DNA from: Cannabis sativa | Lineage: Eukaryota; Streptophyta; Magnoliopsida; Rosales; Cannabaceae | DNA: 64,000 bases | Assembly: GCF_029168945.1 (NCBI RefSeq) | Contig: NC_083607.1 | Location: forward strand, 10,434,001 to 10,498,000 | Direction of reading: 5' to 3' | Part shown: in pieces, positions 10,479 to 22,573 of the stretch | Numbering within the stretch: position 1 is the first letter of the stretch | How the letters are laid out: every line of letters starts with the position of its first letter | The notes under the pieces: model-generated | Told to the model about the DNA's origin: nothing | Database searches by the model: none | Seen by the model: only the letters and a program-made list of their open reading frames with translations | Made by a program: the position numbers and the translations under genes

Positions 10479-12550
10479 TGTAATGACCGCTTTAGTAATG
10501 TGGATTAGAAAAGGCAATTAGCACTAATTTTTATTATTTTATTATTATTTGTGAATTAATTTTAATTGTGGACCCCAATATTTAGAAATAAATATTAGAG
10601 TTGTAATTTCTCAATTCTGGAGATTTTATTAAACTCTAGGGGTATTATTTAGCTTATATGTGAAATATGTTAATTTTGTAATTTTTGCTCGGCGACAACG
10701 GAAAATGCGATGGATGGCTAGATTGATCACATGGGTAAGTTTAGAACCCTATTTCATAGTGGGGAATATTTTAGAGAAAATAAATTACCGGGATTGAGCG
10801 AGGTTATGGAATTGACCATTTTACCCCTAGTTTCAAAGAAATACCCTAGTTTAAGTCTAAGGGCATTTTAGACATTTTGTTAATGGTGGATTAGGTGGCT
10901 TATTGGTTGAATGACACCTAGCATTTAAGTTAGAAGGAGTTAAGTAATTAACTCATTTTCACTTGAAAAATAAAGGAAAAACAAAGAAAAAATCAAAATC
11001 AAGAGAAGCTCTCTCTTCTCTCTTTCTCTCTTCGAAGGCAGCAAGGGCAAGGGGTTTTGGGAGCTAAAATTTTGTATTTTCAGCTAAGGATTCAAGAGGA
11101 ATCAAGGCAAGGTAACCCTAGTTCTTCTCCCCTTTAAGTTTTTGAAGTTTTAGTTTAGTTTCACTATGAATGTTTAGGTTTAGTGGCTGTTAGGTTTTGA
11201 AATGTTTGGGGTTCAATTTCTGGGGTTAAATTGAGTTTATCTAAGTCCCTAGCTACTGGTTTTGATGCTTGTGATTGGTTTTAAGCAAGCTTGAGTTTTG
11301 AAACTCAAGCTTTGTTCATTAATGGCAACTTGAGTTGTATTGGTTTATTCTGAGAATTACTGCCTGGAAATCATTGTGTATGCATTGCATAGGTTTACTG
11401 GAGAGTTTGGTAAAGTTTGGGATTGAATTGAATCAAGGGGGATAATTTTTTGGTTCCCAGCAGCGAGCCGATTAGGTTCGGGTGGTCCGTACCAACCGGT
11501 CGACCGGTTGGTGACCCGAAGCAGGGATGCCGGTTGGGAACCGGTCTACCTGTTGGGGGAATTTCCAGAACCCTAGTTTTGGCCAATTTTGAGTTATTTA
11601 GGGTATTGCCATGAAGTCTATCGATAGGGAAACTTTTAGTTTCAAGTTTTAAGTCCTGAAAAGTGATTTAGCGAGTCACTCATCTGTATTACTATTGTTG
11701 TGATTAGGGCATCCATCTAGCACGTGAATTCCGTTCAGGTCGGCCAATACACTTGAATTCGGAAAACAGGTAAGAACTGTGTATAATGTATGATGTGATT
11801 ATCTGAATGTGTGTATATGTGTTTATATATGCATGCTTGAATTATGTTAAACACTACCAACACTTGTATTAATAAGTTATAGAGTGTATTGGTACAGTGA
11901 TTGTTGTGATTATGAGTACGATACAGTGATACCAATACAAGCATGGAAAAATGCTAAGGTGTGTGGTACATCACTCAGTGTTACTCAGTGATCGGGATAA
12001 ACCCTACCAACACTCGTACAGTAAGGTGCGATGTGTATGTGGTATAGTGGTTGTACCCTGGTAATGAACGTTCATACTCATCTGTTAAGCTCTGTAAATA
12101 GGTGTATGGGCGCCTATTTACAGGTCGGAAATTATATGATATGTTATATGCATTTCTTACTGAGTCTGTTGACTCACAGTTTCTGCCTCCATGTGTAGGT
12201 AAAGGAAAGGCGAAGGCTGAACAGGAGTGAACCTGAGCTCGGGTGAGATTGTACATGTCAAGCAGCGCGACCTGGAGTGTTCGGTCTCGGGACATCTGGG
12301 AGTTGTATTTTGAAAGTCGCTGTGCGACCTGTAAATCTGTATATTTCGGATTGTATGCTTGAAAATTAAAGTTTGTAAAGTTTTAAAAATCGGGATCCCG
12401 GCACTTGTAAATATTTTATTAAATTACAAAGTTTAGTATTTAATGCAAAAGTTTTAATTTGACACGTTTTTCGAGAAATTTCTTTGATTAGCAAAGATTG
12501 CATAATTATTCAAAAAGCACTGTAGCGTGCCTTAGCATTAGGGCGTTACA
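10479..12550 (+). repeat. 5' LTR of element A
   Basis: Starts TGTAATGACCGC and ends GGGCGTTACA; near-identical to 17472-19548. Contains a CT-rich leader-like block (about 11005-11032), a CCGG-rich variable segment (about 11460-11545) before AACCCTAGTTTT, TCGATAGGGAAAC, and the GAGTCTGTTGACTC palindrome (about 12161-12174) before TGTGTAGGTAAAGG. Confidence 0.95.
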
Positions 12551-12554
12551 ATTT

Positions 12555-12566
12555 TGGTATCAGAGC
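12555..12566 (+). other. Primer-binding site of element A
   Basis: TGGTATCAGAGC starts 4 bases after the LTR and is complementary to the 3' end of initiator Met-tRNA, the usual primer for plant LTR retrotransposons. Confidence 0.9.
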
Positions 12567-12832
12567 CGCTAGGTTTGTCTTTCGAAGCTTGCTATGACAT
12601 GTACAATCTTCATCAGAGAAAGCTCGGTTCACGGTTCAGTAAGCCCGTACTTGTTTAGTATTTTAAATAAATGTGAATGAGAAAGCATGTTAGGAAGCAT
12701 GTTAGATTTAAATTAAATATATTTCTTTAAAAGAAAAGAAAGTGTGTTGCCTTTAAGTTATTAAGAGCGGTGTTAATTTTGATCGCTGTCTAACCTGCCT
12801 GGCTTATGGGTTCGCAGGCTAAGTCCTATTAA

Positions 12833-15800
12833 ATGGACGCCCCGCGAAATACTAGTAGTCAGGGTGGCATGGTTGAGACCGGAGGCGGTCAGGGGAATCC
12901 TCAAAATTCTCGTGCTCGCGGCCGTGGCCGTGGCAGAGCTCAGGGTGGTCGCCCTGTAAATCCACCTCAAGCTCCTCCTGATTGGGAGCAAAGATTTGCG
13001 GAGATGCAAGATAGAATCCTCCAGCAAGATGAAGAGATTCAGAGGTTGAGGCAGCATGGTCCTCCTGCCGTGCCTCCTCAAGAAGTTCAGGCTGTTGCAG
13101 TTCCTGCGGTGCCAGCAGAACAACCTGTTGTTGGCAACCGTATGGAGCCGTTGTATGAAAGATTCCGGAAACAGGAACCTCCAGTGTTTCTGGGAGGCCC
13201 TGATGTGATGAAGGCCGAGCAATGGCTTTCGATGATTGAGCGTATTCTCAACTTCAAGGGAGTGGTTGGAAATGACCGGGTGACCTGCGCCACTTTCCAG
13301 TTTCAGGAAGATGCTCTCGTGTGGTGGGAATTGATAACCCTCACTCGTGACGTCACGCTGATGACCTAGGAAGAATTTAGGGAGTTATTTAATTCCAAGT
13401 ATTACAACGAAGCGGTCCTCAGTGCAAAGCGGAAAGAGTTCACTGATCTAGTTCAGACTGAGGGAATGTCAGTCACTGAGTACACAACGAAGTTTGATCA
13501 GTTGGCTAAGTTGGCAGCAGGAATTGTGCCCACGGACTTCAGTAAGAAAGAAAAATATTTAGCGGGTTTGAGTGCAAAGATCCGGCATGATCTGGTTATC
13601 ACCACTACTGAAGCAACCACGTATGCAGATATGGTTGAGAAGGCTTTGAGAGCCGAGGGTGCAGTAAAATTTCTTCAGGAGCCCCGGGTGACTCCGAGTG
13701 TTGGTGGAACCCCCACTGTTCCTACTCCTGTTTATGGTAGGGATGGTGGTGACTCCACCACTGAGCAGAAAAGAAAAATTGTTCCAGCTTCTAGTGGCTC
13801 GGGGCAAAGCAAGCGGTTCCGTGGGAACCAAGGCAGAGGAGGACGCCAGGGTTACTCTTATCCTGAGTGTCCAAGGTGCAAGAAACATCATCCAGGAGAG
13901 TGTAACCGGAGGACATGCTTCCTGTGTGGCATGGTGGGGCATTTCAAGAAAGATTGCCCCCAGGCAAAGAAAGAGGAGCCGAAAGCTGAGGTGAAACCGG
14001 TTCCTGCTCGTGTGTTTGCCATTACCCAAGCTGATGCTGCAGCCAGTCCTTCTGTTGTGACAGGTCAGCTTCCCGTCAACAACTTGTTATTTACAGTATT
14101 ATTTGACTCGGGAGCTACACGTTCATATGTGGCTACAAGAGTAATTGATCTTTTGGGTAGGCCTTGTGAAATTTTAGAAAGGGGGTTCGGAACCCTAATG
14201 CCTAGCGGGGAATTGGTTATCTCTAATAGGCGCATTAGGTCTATGCCGATTAGGATCGAGGATAGGGAATTGAATACTGACCTTATAGAATTGAAATTAA
14301 CTGAGTTTGATATTATACTGGGAATGGATTTTCTATCCAAGTATTCGGCCAGTATAGATTGTAGGCGTAAAATGGTGATTTTTCAGCCGGAAGGTGAAGA
14401 TCCATTTGTTTATGTTGGATCGGTTCAGGGGTCTCGGATCCCAGTTATTTTTGTGTTGAGAGCTAGGGATTTACTATGCAATGGTTGTGTAGGATTTCTA
14501 GCGGTAGTTTTTGACTCCAGCAGACCTGAAACATTTGGGCCTGAGGTAGTTCGGGTAGTGAAAGATTTTCTTGATGTGTTTCCCAAGGAGTTGCCGGGAT
14601 TGCCGCCACAGCGAGAGATTGATTTTGTTATTGATTTGGCACCTGGAGTCGAACCTGTTTCTAAAGCTCCATATAGGATGGCTCCAGCAGAACTCAAGGA
14701 GCTTAAGTTGCAACCTCAGGGGATGCTGGACATTGGGTTTATTCGACCCAGTGTATCGCCCTGGGGAGCTCCGGTTCTCTTTGTGAAAAAGAAAGATGGT
14801 TCCCTTAGAATGTGTATTGATTATCGGGAACTTAACAAGCTGACGATTAAGAATAAGTACCCGTTGCCCAGAATCGACGATTTGTTCGATCAGCTTCAGG
14901 GAAAGACTGTGTTCTCAAAGATTGATTTACGGTCGGGTTATCATCAACTCAGAATTCGAGACGAGGACATACCAAAGACTGCTTTTAGGACCAGATATGG
15001 GCACTATGAGTTTCTGGTAATGTCGTTCGGATTGACCAATGCTCCTGCAGCCTTTATGGATCTCATGAATAGGGTGTTCAAGGATTTCCTCGATAACTGT
15101 GTTATAGTGTTTATCGATGACATTCTTGTATACTCTCAGTCAGAAGAGGAGCACGAGCATCATCTTCGAATGGTGTTACAGCGACTTAGGGATCACAAGC
15201 TGTATGCCAAGTTTAAAAAGTGCGAATTCTGGTTGTCCGAGGTATCCTTTATGGGTCATATTGTGGGGAAGAATGGAATTATGGTCGATCCAAACAAGAT
15301 AGAATCAGTGAAGAATTGGCCGAGGCCCAAGTCTGTGACAGAAATTCGAAGTTTTCTCGGGTTAGCAGGGTATTATCGACGTTTCGTCGAAGGATTTTCT
15401 AAACTTTCTATGCCCCTAACCGAATTGACCAAGAAAAATCAGAGATTTGTGTGGTCAGATAAGTGTGAATCAAGCTTTCAGGAGCTGAAGCAGCGTTTAA
15501 TAACAGCTCCGGTGTTAGCTTTACCATCAGATCAAGAGAAATTTGTTGTGTATTGTGATGCATCCAGACAGGGTCTGGGATGCGTTCTGATGCAAGCTGA
15601 CAGAGTCATAGCTTATGCCTCTCGTCAACTGAAGGATTATGAGCAGCGTTACCCAACTCATGATTTAGAGCTCGCTGCTGTGGTTTTTGCTTTAAAGATT
15701 TGGCGACATTATCTTTACGGTGAAAAGTGTGAGATTTATACGGATCATAAAAGTCTTAAATACTTTTTCACACAAAAAGATTTGAATATGAGGCAGAGAA

Positions 15801-17470
15801 GGTGGTTGGAGTTAGTTAAAGACTACGATTGCGAAATATTGTATCACCCCGGGAAAGCCAATGTTGTGGCCGATGCTCTGAGCAGAAAGGGTCCCGGGCA
15901 AGTATGCACTACGGTTATGATAGCCCCACAACTAGCCTGAGAAATGGTTAGTGCAGGAATTGAGTTTGTGGTCAGGAAATTACACAATTTAACCCTCCAA
16001 TCCGATCTGTTGGAGAGAATCAGAAGGGCACAACTAGAAGATCCCGAGCTAGTTAAAGTTCGAGATGAAGTAGTGGCAGGTCGGCCTAGAGGTTTTACAG
16101 TCTCGAGCAGTGGAATGTTGTTATATAAAGCTCGAGTTTGTGTTCCTAGTTTTGATGAGCTTAAGAAAGAAATACTGGATGAAGCTCACACCACGCCATA
16201 TTCGTTGCATCCGGGAACCACCAAGATGTATCAGGATTTGAAACCCTACTTCTGGTGGTATGGGATGAAAAGAGACGTGGTGGACTATGTGTCCAAGTGT
16301 TTAACCTGCCAGCAGATTAAGGCTGAACATCAGAGGCCGGCAGGGTTACTGCAACCTTTAGTCCTTCCAGAATGGAAGTGGGAGGACATCGCAATGGACT
16401 TTGTAACTGGATTACCTAGAACTACAGGGATGTATGATTCTGTATGGGTCATTGTGGATAGATTTACAAAGTCGGCTCACTTTCTACCAGTGAAAGTTAC
16501 CTATTCAGTGGATCAGTATGCAGAATTGTATGTGAAGGAGATAGTTCGTCTCCATGGAGCCCCTAAATCTATTGTGTCAGATAGGGATCCAAAGTTCACA
16601 TCGAAGTTTTGGGTGAGTCTTCAGAAGGCTATGGGTACCAAGTTAAAGTTTAGTACAGCCTTTCACCCTCAGACTGATGGTCAGTCAGAAAGAACTATCC
16701 AGATTTTGGAAGACCTACTGCGAGCCTGTGTCATGGACTTTGAGGGTTCATGGAGTAAGTACTTGCCTTTAATTGAATTCTCCTACAACAACAGCTACCA
16801 AAGTACAATAAGGATGGCTCCCTATGAGATGTTATACGGTAGAAAATGTCGTTCTCCTATTCATTGGGACGAGACAGGAGAAAGGAAGTACTTGGGTCCA
16901 GAGTTGGTGCAAAAGACCAATGAAGCTATTGATAAGATCAAGGCTCGGATGCTTGCTTCTCAAAGCAGGCAGAAAAGTTATGCTGATACGAAGCGCAGAG
17001 ATGTCACATTTCAGGCAGGGGAACATGTTTTCCTGCGAGTTTCACCCATGAAGGGTATTCGGCGCTTCGGGAAGAAGGGTAAGTTAAGCCCTAGGTTCAT
17101 TGGGCCATTTCAGATACTCGAGAAGGTCGGGCAGGTAGCGTATCGGCTAGCCTTACCACCAGCATTATCAGCTGTTCATGACGTATTTCACATCTCTATG
17201 TTAAGGAAATACGTGTCAGACCCGACTCATGTCTTGAGTTATAAAGCCCTTGAACTACAACCAGACTTATCCTATGAAGAGCAACCTGTTCAGATTATGG
17301 ATAGAAAAGAAAAAGTTCTTCGCAACAAGACTATTGCACTGGTTAAGGTGCTCTGGAGGAACGGTAAGGTGGAAGAAGCCACCTGGGAATTGGAGTCAGA
17401 TATGAGGACTCAACATCCAGAGCTATTCAGGTTAGATTTCGGGGACGAAATCCTATTAACGGGGGGATAA
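12833..17470 (+). pseudogene. gag-pol polyprotein of element A, two in-frame stops
   Basis: One frame of 1,545 codons from the ATG at 12833, broken by TAG at 13367-13369 (at the Trp of a Met-Thr-Trp-Glu context) and TGA at 15938-15940 between RNase H and integrase. Visible in order: gag with a Gly/Arg-rich N-terminus; a Cys/His-rich segment and a CCHC knuckle [14 protein letters not shown] (about 13865-13960); aspartic protease [11 protein letters not shown] (about 14100-14130); reverse transcriptase with FIDDILVYS (about 15107-15135); RNase H from [12 protein letters not shown] (about 15545); integrase His/Cys finger ending CLTCQQIKAEHQ (about 16300-16335), core Asp in DRFTKSAHF and SDRDPKF, Glu in GQSERT; and a C-terminal chromodomain-like region (about 17270-17465; VLWRNGKVEEATWELE). 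Without the stops it would be an intact polyprotein. Replication would need readthrough or help from other copies. Confidence 0.92.
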
Positions 17471-17471
17471 T
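17457..17471 (+). other. Polypurine tract of element A
   Basis: AACGGGGGGATAA directly before the 3' LTR at 17472. It overlaps the last codons and the TAA of gag-pol. Confidence 0.85.
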
Positions 17472-19548
17472 TGTAATGACCGCTTTAGTAATGTGGATTA
17501 GAAAAGGCAATTAGCACTAATTTTTATTATTTTATTATTATTTGTGAATTAATTTTAATTGTGGACCCCAATATTTAGAAATAAATATTAGAGTTGTAAT
17601 TTCTCAATTCTGGAGATTTTATTAAACTCTAGGGGTATTATTTAGCTTATATGTGAAATATGTTAATTTTGTAATTTTTGCTCGGCGACAACGGAAAATG
17701 CGATGGATGGCTAGATTGATCACATGGGTAAGTTTAGAACCCTATTTCATAGTGGGGAATATTTTAGAGAAAATAAATTACCGGGATTGAGCGGGGTTAT
17801 GGAATTGACCATTTTACCCCTAGTTTCAAAGAAATACCCTAGTTTAAGTCTAAGGGCATTTTAGACATTTTGTTAATGGTGGATTAGGTGGCTTATTGGT
17901 TGATTGAGACCTAGCATTTAAGTTAGAAGGAGTTAAGTAATTAACTCATTTTCACTTGAAAAATAAAGGAAAAACAAAGAAAAAATCAAAATCAAGAGAA
18001 GCTCTCTCTTCTCTCTTTCTCTCTTCGAAGGCAGCAAGGGCAAGGGGTTTTGGGAGCTAAAATTTTGTATTTTCAGCTAAGGATTCAAGAGGAATCAAGG
18101 CAAGGTAACCCTAGTTCTTCTCCCCTTTAAGTTTTTGAAGTTTTAGTTTAGTTTCACTATGAATGTTTAGGTTTAGTGGCTGTTAGGTTTTGAAATTTTT
18201 GGGGTTCAATTTCTGGGGTTAAATTGAGTTTATCTAAGTCCCTAGCTACTGGTTTTGATGCTTGTGATTGGTTTTAAGCAAGCTTGAGTTTTGAAACTCA
18301 AGCTTTGTTCATTAATGGCAACTTGAGTTGTATTGGTTTATTCTGAGAATTACTGCCTGGAAATCATTGTGTATGCATTGTATAGGTTTACTGGAGAGTT
18401 TGGTAAAGTTTGGGATTGAATTGAATCAAGGGGGATAATTTTTTGGTTCCCAGCAGCAGAACCGGAATTCCGGTTCTGGGTGGTCTGTACCAACCGGTCG
18501 ACCGGTTGGTGACCCAGAACCGGGATGCCGGTTGGGAACTGGTCTACCTGTTGGGGGAATTTCCAGAACCCTAGTTTTGGCCAATTTTGAGTTATTTAGG
18601 GTATTGCCATGAAGTCTATCGATAGGGAAACTTTTAGTTTCAAGTTTTAAGTCCCGAAAAGTGATTTAGCGAGTCACTCATCTGTATTACTATTGTTGTG
18701 ATTAGGGCATCCATCTAGCACGTGAATTCCGTTCAGGTCGGCCAATACACTTGAATTCGGAAAACAGGTAAGAACTGTGTATAATGTATGATGTGATTAT
18801 CTGAATGTGTGTATATGTGTTTATATATGCATGCTTGAATTATGTTAAACACTACCAACACTTGTATGAATAAGTTATAGAGTGTATTGGTACAGTGATT
18901 GTTGTGATTATGAGTACGATACAGTGATACCAATACAAGCATGGAAAAATGCTAAGATGTGTGGTACATCACTCAGTGTTACTCAGTGATCGGGATAAAC
19001 CCTACCAACACTCGTACAGTAAGGTGCGATGTGTATGTGGTATAGTGGTTGTACCCTGGTAATGAACGTTCATACTCATCTGTTAAGCTCTGTAAATAGG
19101 TGTATGGGCGCCTATTTACAGGTCGGAAATTATATGATATGTTATATGCATTTCTTACTGAGTCTGTTGACTCACAGTTTCTGCCTCCATGTGTAGGTAA
19201 AGGAAAGGCGAAGGCTGAACAGGAGTGAACCTGAGCTCGGGTGAGATTGTACATGTCAAGCAGCGCGACCTGGAGTGTTCGGTCTCGGGACATCTGGGAG
19301 TTGTATTTTGAAAGTCGCTGTGCGACCTGTAAATCTGTATATTTCGGATTGTATGCTTGAAAAGTAAAGTTTGTAAAGTTTTAAAAATCGGGATCCCGGC
19401 ACTTGTAAATATTTTATTAAATTACAAAGTTTAGTATTTAATGCAAAAGTTTTAATTTGACACGTTTTTCGAGAAATTTCTTTGATTAGCAAAGATTGCA
19501 TAATTATTAAAAAAGCACTGTAGCGTGCCTTAGCATTAGGGCGTTACA
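17472..19548 (+). repeat. 3' LTR of element A
   Basis: Second copy of 10479-12550. Differences are scattered single bases plus a cluster at about 18456-18545, where the 3' copy has CAGAACCGGAATTCCGG in place of the 5' CGAGCCGATTAGGTTCG. Confidence 0.95.
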
Positions 19549-20075
19549 GTTTGGATGCCATGCATATTGAAAAAAATGTGTGAGAATATTATCGGTACCT
19601 TACTTGATATTCCCGGCAAAACTAAGGATGGTCTAAATAGTCGTTTAGATCTCGTTGAAATGGGTATACAAAAATTTCTTGCACCTGAGAAGAAAGGTGA
19701 ACGATTATATTTGCATCATGCTTGTTTCACTTTATCCAAAAAGGAAAAATAAATAGTTTGCAAATTATTTGCAAATATGAAATACTTGATGGTTACTCGT
19801 CTAACATCAAAAACTTGGTAGATGGCTGAATTAAAACTAATGGGTCTGAAATCACATGATTGCCATGCGTTAATGCAACATCTGCTTCCAATTGCCATTA
19901 GATCAGTCTTGCCAAAAAATGTTCGAGAGTCTTTGACACAGGTTTGCATTTTCTTTAATAAGTTGTGCGCGAAGGAATTAGAACAGGATAAGTTACATGC
20001 ATTACATGAACATGTAGTCAAAACATTGTGCAACCTGGAAAAGTTTTTTCCGCCATCTTTTTTCGACATCATGAT
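19549..20075 (+). pseudogene. CACTA TNP2-type transposase, piece 2
   Basis: Continues piece 1 across element A: LDAMHIEKNVCENIIGTLLD, a family hallmark, then LHHACFTLSKKEK, a TAA stop at about 19749-19751, and in the same general order LMGLKSHDCHALMQHLLPIA, NKLCAKELEQDKL, CNLEKFFPPSFFDIM. It ends at the element B insertion in the Asp-Ile-Met-Ile-His run. At least two in-frame stops are present. This is the best-preserved part of the gene. Confidence 0.85.
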
Positions 20076-22292
20076 TGTAAAGCCCGCTTAGTTAATTTGG
20101 AAATTAGCAGTTATTTATGATTAATCAGGAAATTATTTATAGCTATTTAAATAATTTATCATTGTTATTTATGGAATTCAGATATGCATATTTATGTCAT
20201 CAGCAGTTTTTATATTTCGCATTTCCGGTGTCCGGTATTTTGGAACGCGGCGTTTGGCTCAGTAGAAATCACAACTTAGTATGTTGGTATTTTGGGGACG
20301 GGTTTTTGACATTGGGAATGTCGGGATTGGCCGGGAATTTAGAATGTCCCAAAAATACCCCTTTAGTATGTTTTGCATGATTTTATGGTGGAGGGGCAAA
20401 ATGGTCTTTTTGCCCCATTAGTGTTTGTTTTGTATGATTTATTAATTGGAAAATAAATGATTATTTATGTGATTATTTGGCTGAAGTAAATGTGTTATAT
20501 TCCCTTTTTCTAAAATTTCAACACTTAGGCAATTTTAAAGAAAATAGAAAAAAGCACACTCTCTCTCTCTCTCTTTTTCCTCTCTTTCGGCTGAGGCTTG
20601 GGGGTTCAAAGGGCTGGTTTTCTTTGGTGATTCAAGCTCTAACTTGCTACTTTGTGATCCCTTGTTGTGGTATGTGCTTCCTTGTTCATTGCTCTTTAAA
20701 TTTCTTGGAAAAAAATGATGAAAAGTGTTGAAAATGCATGTGAATTTTGAGAGTTGTTTCTGCTGTATTTTGTTGTTGATTTATGTTGTTCAAAGTATGA
20801 TTTTTGATGTTAAATGAGTTGTGTGAAGCATGAGTAGCTAGATTGTTCAAGCTTTTTATTATATATGAAAATTGATGATTTTTGTGAGAAAATGCATGTT
20901 TTGTTTCTGTATAATTGCTGGGTGTTTTTGTTAGTTTGCAGAGGGTTTTTCTTGCTTAGTTAAGTAGAATTAACTAGGCTAGGGTGCATGCTAGTGGGTT
21001 TAACCAAGTTTGAGTTCTTGAACTCAAAGCTTGGTCTTCAATGGTGAAATTTGCTTGTGAGGTTTCTGGGTAGGTTTGAGGCCTTGGAATGGTCATTTGG
21101 GACCTATGTAGGAGGTCTGGAAAGTTTGGGACCATTTGGGTTCGAATTGGTCGAGATATGGGAATTTTTGGTTGTCGCTCGCGAGGAACCGAATTCCGGT
21201 TGAGCATCCGAATTCGGATGGGGTTCGTATTTTCCCGAACCGAATTCGGTTGGGCAACCTGGACTTCGGATGGGGGATTTTTCAGAACCCTAGTTTTCCT
21301 CGTTTTTGGGTTTTTAGGGGTATTGCCATGCTTTTTATCGATAGGGAAACTTTTAGTTTCGAGTTTTAGTCCCCGGGAAGTGATTTAGCGTGTCACTTAT
21401 AGCGTTGTGGTTTTTATGGTTTAGGAGCCGATGTCCGCCGTTCGGCTTCGGTTCCGGTCGGGTTGACCAAGCACACACGAAATCGGAATCCGGTAAGATT
21501 AGTATAACGGATGCATATGTAGTTTACATGTTTAGCGTGCATGTAGGAAGCCTGTTAGTTACATTAGATATGTATTTAGGCTTCGAACCACCCAACCCTG
21601 TCACGTCGGTACGAGTGGAGTATGACCCACGGCGGAGTATGACCGGCTCGACCGATCAGCCGACACCGGTTGGTGGTTCGGCTATTGACCTATCCCGTCG
21701 GTACGGTGGAGTATGACCAGCGGCGGAGTATGACCGGCTCGACCGATCAGAGGATACTTGTCAATAGTGCCGTCCCCCGAACGTTCAAAACTCGGTACCA
21801 TGTTGGACATGGCGGTAGTGCTCGGCACCATGTTGGACATGGCAGTAGCGGGACTCAGTATCGTGTTGGACACGGCAGTCAGTTTTATGTATGATATTAT
21901 TATGCTTTTCTTACTGAGTCTGTCGACTCACAGTTTACGTTGCATGTGTAGGTAAAGGCAAGGCAGTTGCTGATGGACCGTGAGCGAGCTTATGGGATTG
22001 TACATGTCGGGGCGGTTAGGCTGGAGCGTACGATCCTCGGGACGACGGGGCCGAGATTTTTGTAACGGTCGTTAGATGACCTTATTTTGATGTAAAAGTC
22101 GAATAGTAAAAACGTTTGTAAATATTTTTATAAATCGGGATCCCGAGACTTTTTGGTAAAATGGTTTATAAGTTTAATGAAAAAGCAAAATTTTAATTAA
22201 TCACGTTTTTCCATAAACCTCGTTGATTAGCAACGAGCCGCACAAGACGTTTAAAAATCACGTAATACGCCTAAGATAGTTAGGGTGTTACA
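20076..22292 (+). repeat. 5' LTR of element B
   Basis: Starts TGTAAAGCCCGC and ends GGGTGTTACA. It has a (CT)n stretch (about 20560-20576), a CCGAATTCGG-rich patch (21187-21275), two copies of GAGTATGACCGGCTCGACCG, three tandem units of about 30 bp built on TGTTGGACATGGCA (21791-21882), and GAGTCTGTCGACTC (about 21915-21928). Confidence 0.94.
21791..21882 (+). repeat. Three ~30-bp tandem units in LTR B
   Basis: Units start CTCGGTACCATG, CTCGGCACCATG and CTCAGTATCGTG, each followed by TTGGACA(T/C)GGC. The equivalent array in the 3' LTR is at about 28951-29036. Too short and too few for CRISPR; likely an LTR enhancer-type duplication. Confidence 0.75.
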
Positions 22293-22295
22293 ATT

Positions 22296-22307
22296 TGGTA
22301 TCGTAGC
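22296..22307 (+). other. Altered primer-binding site of element B
   Basis: TGGTATCGTAGC, compared with TGGTATCAGAGC in elements A and C: AG has become GT, which weakens complementarity to initiator Met-tRNA. Confidence 0.7.
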
Positions 22308-22573
22308 CGCCGGGTTGTCTTCCGAAGATCGTCACGACATGTACAATCATCATCGCCAGCTAGCTCGGTTCACGGTTCGGTAAGCCTTTATTGCTTTAGT
22401 AGTTTATTTTATTCGGTTATGAAAAAGAAAAGCCCGTTAGGAAGCATGTTAGTAGCCCGATAGTAGAATAGGCGCATGTTTCATTTCTAATTTCCAAATT
22501 AAGCGGCATTAGTAAGCTCGCCTTGAATACGACCCGATATGCCAACTCTTGGTTTCGCAGCGGTTCTAACTAG

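Larger units (their letters stand above)
10479..19548 (+). mobile_element. Ty3/gypsy LTR retrotransposon A (chromodomain type)
   Basis: Complete 9.07-kb element with LTRs of about 2.07 kb that start TG and end CA, a primer-binding site, one gag-pol frame, and a polypurine tract. The target duplication is GTTTG (10474-10478 and 19549-19553). It lies inside the CACTA transposase pseudogene; removing it rejoins the Cys-Leu-Asp-Ala codons. Order gag-PR-RT-RH-INT-chromodomain with long LTRs suggests the Tekay/Del branch of chromoviruses, an inference from architecture only. The two LTRs differ at few sites outside one GC-rich patch, so insertion is recent. Confidence 0.93.

Noticed and set aside
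11735..12295. Frames repeated at 18733-19293 (69 and 104 residues)
   Set aside because: They recur only because they lie in the two LTRs of element A. The same holds for 20117-20731 and 27278-27892 in element B.
12773..13293. Minus-strand frames opposite gag
   Set aside because: Antisense shadows of a strongly supported gag-pol frame.
21791..21882. Evenly spaced short repeats as a CRISPR array
   Set aside because: Only three contiguous ~30-bp units without spacers, inside a retrotransposon LTR in a plant genome.
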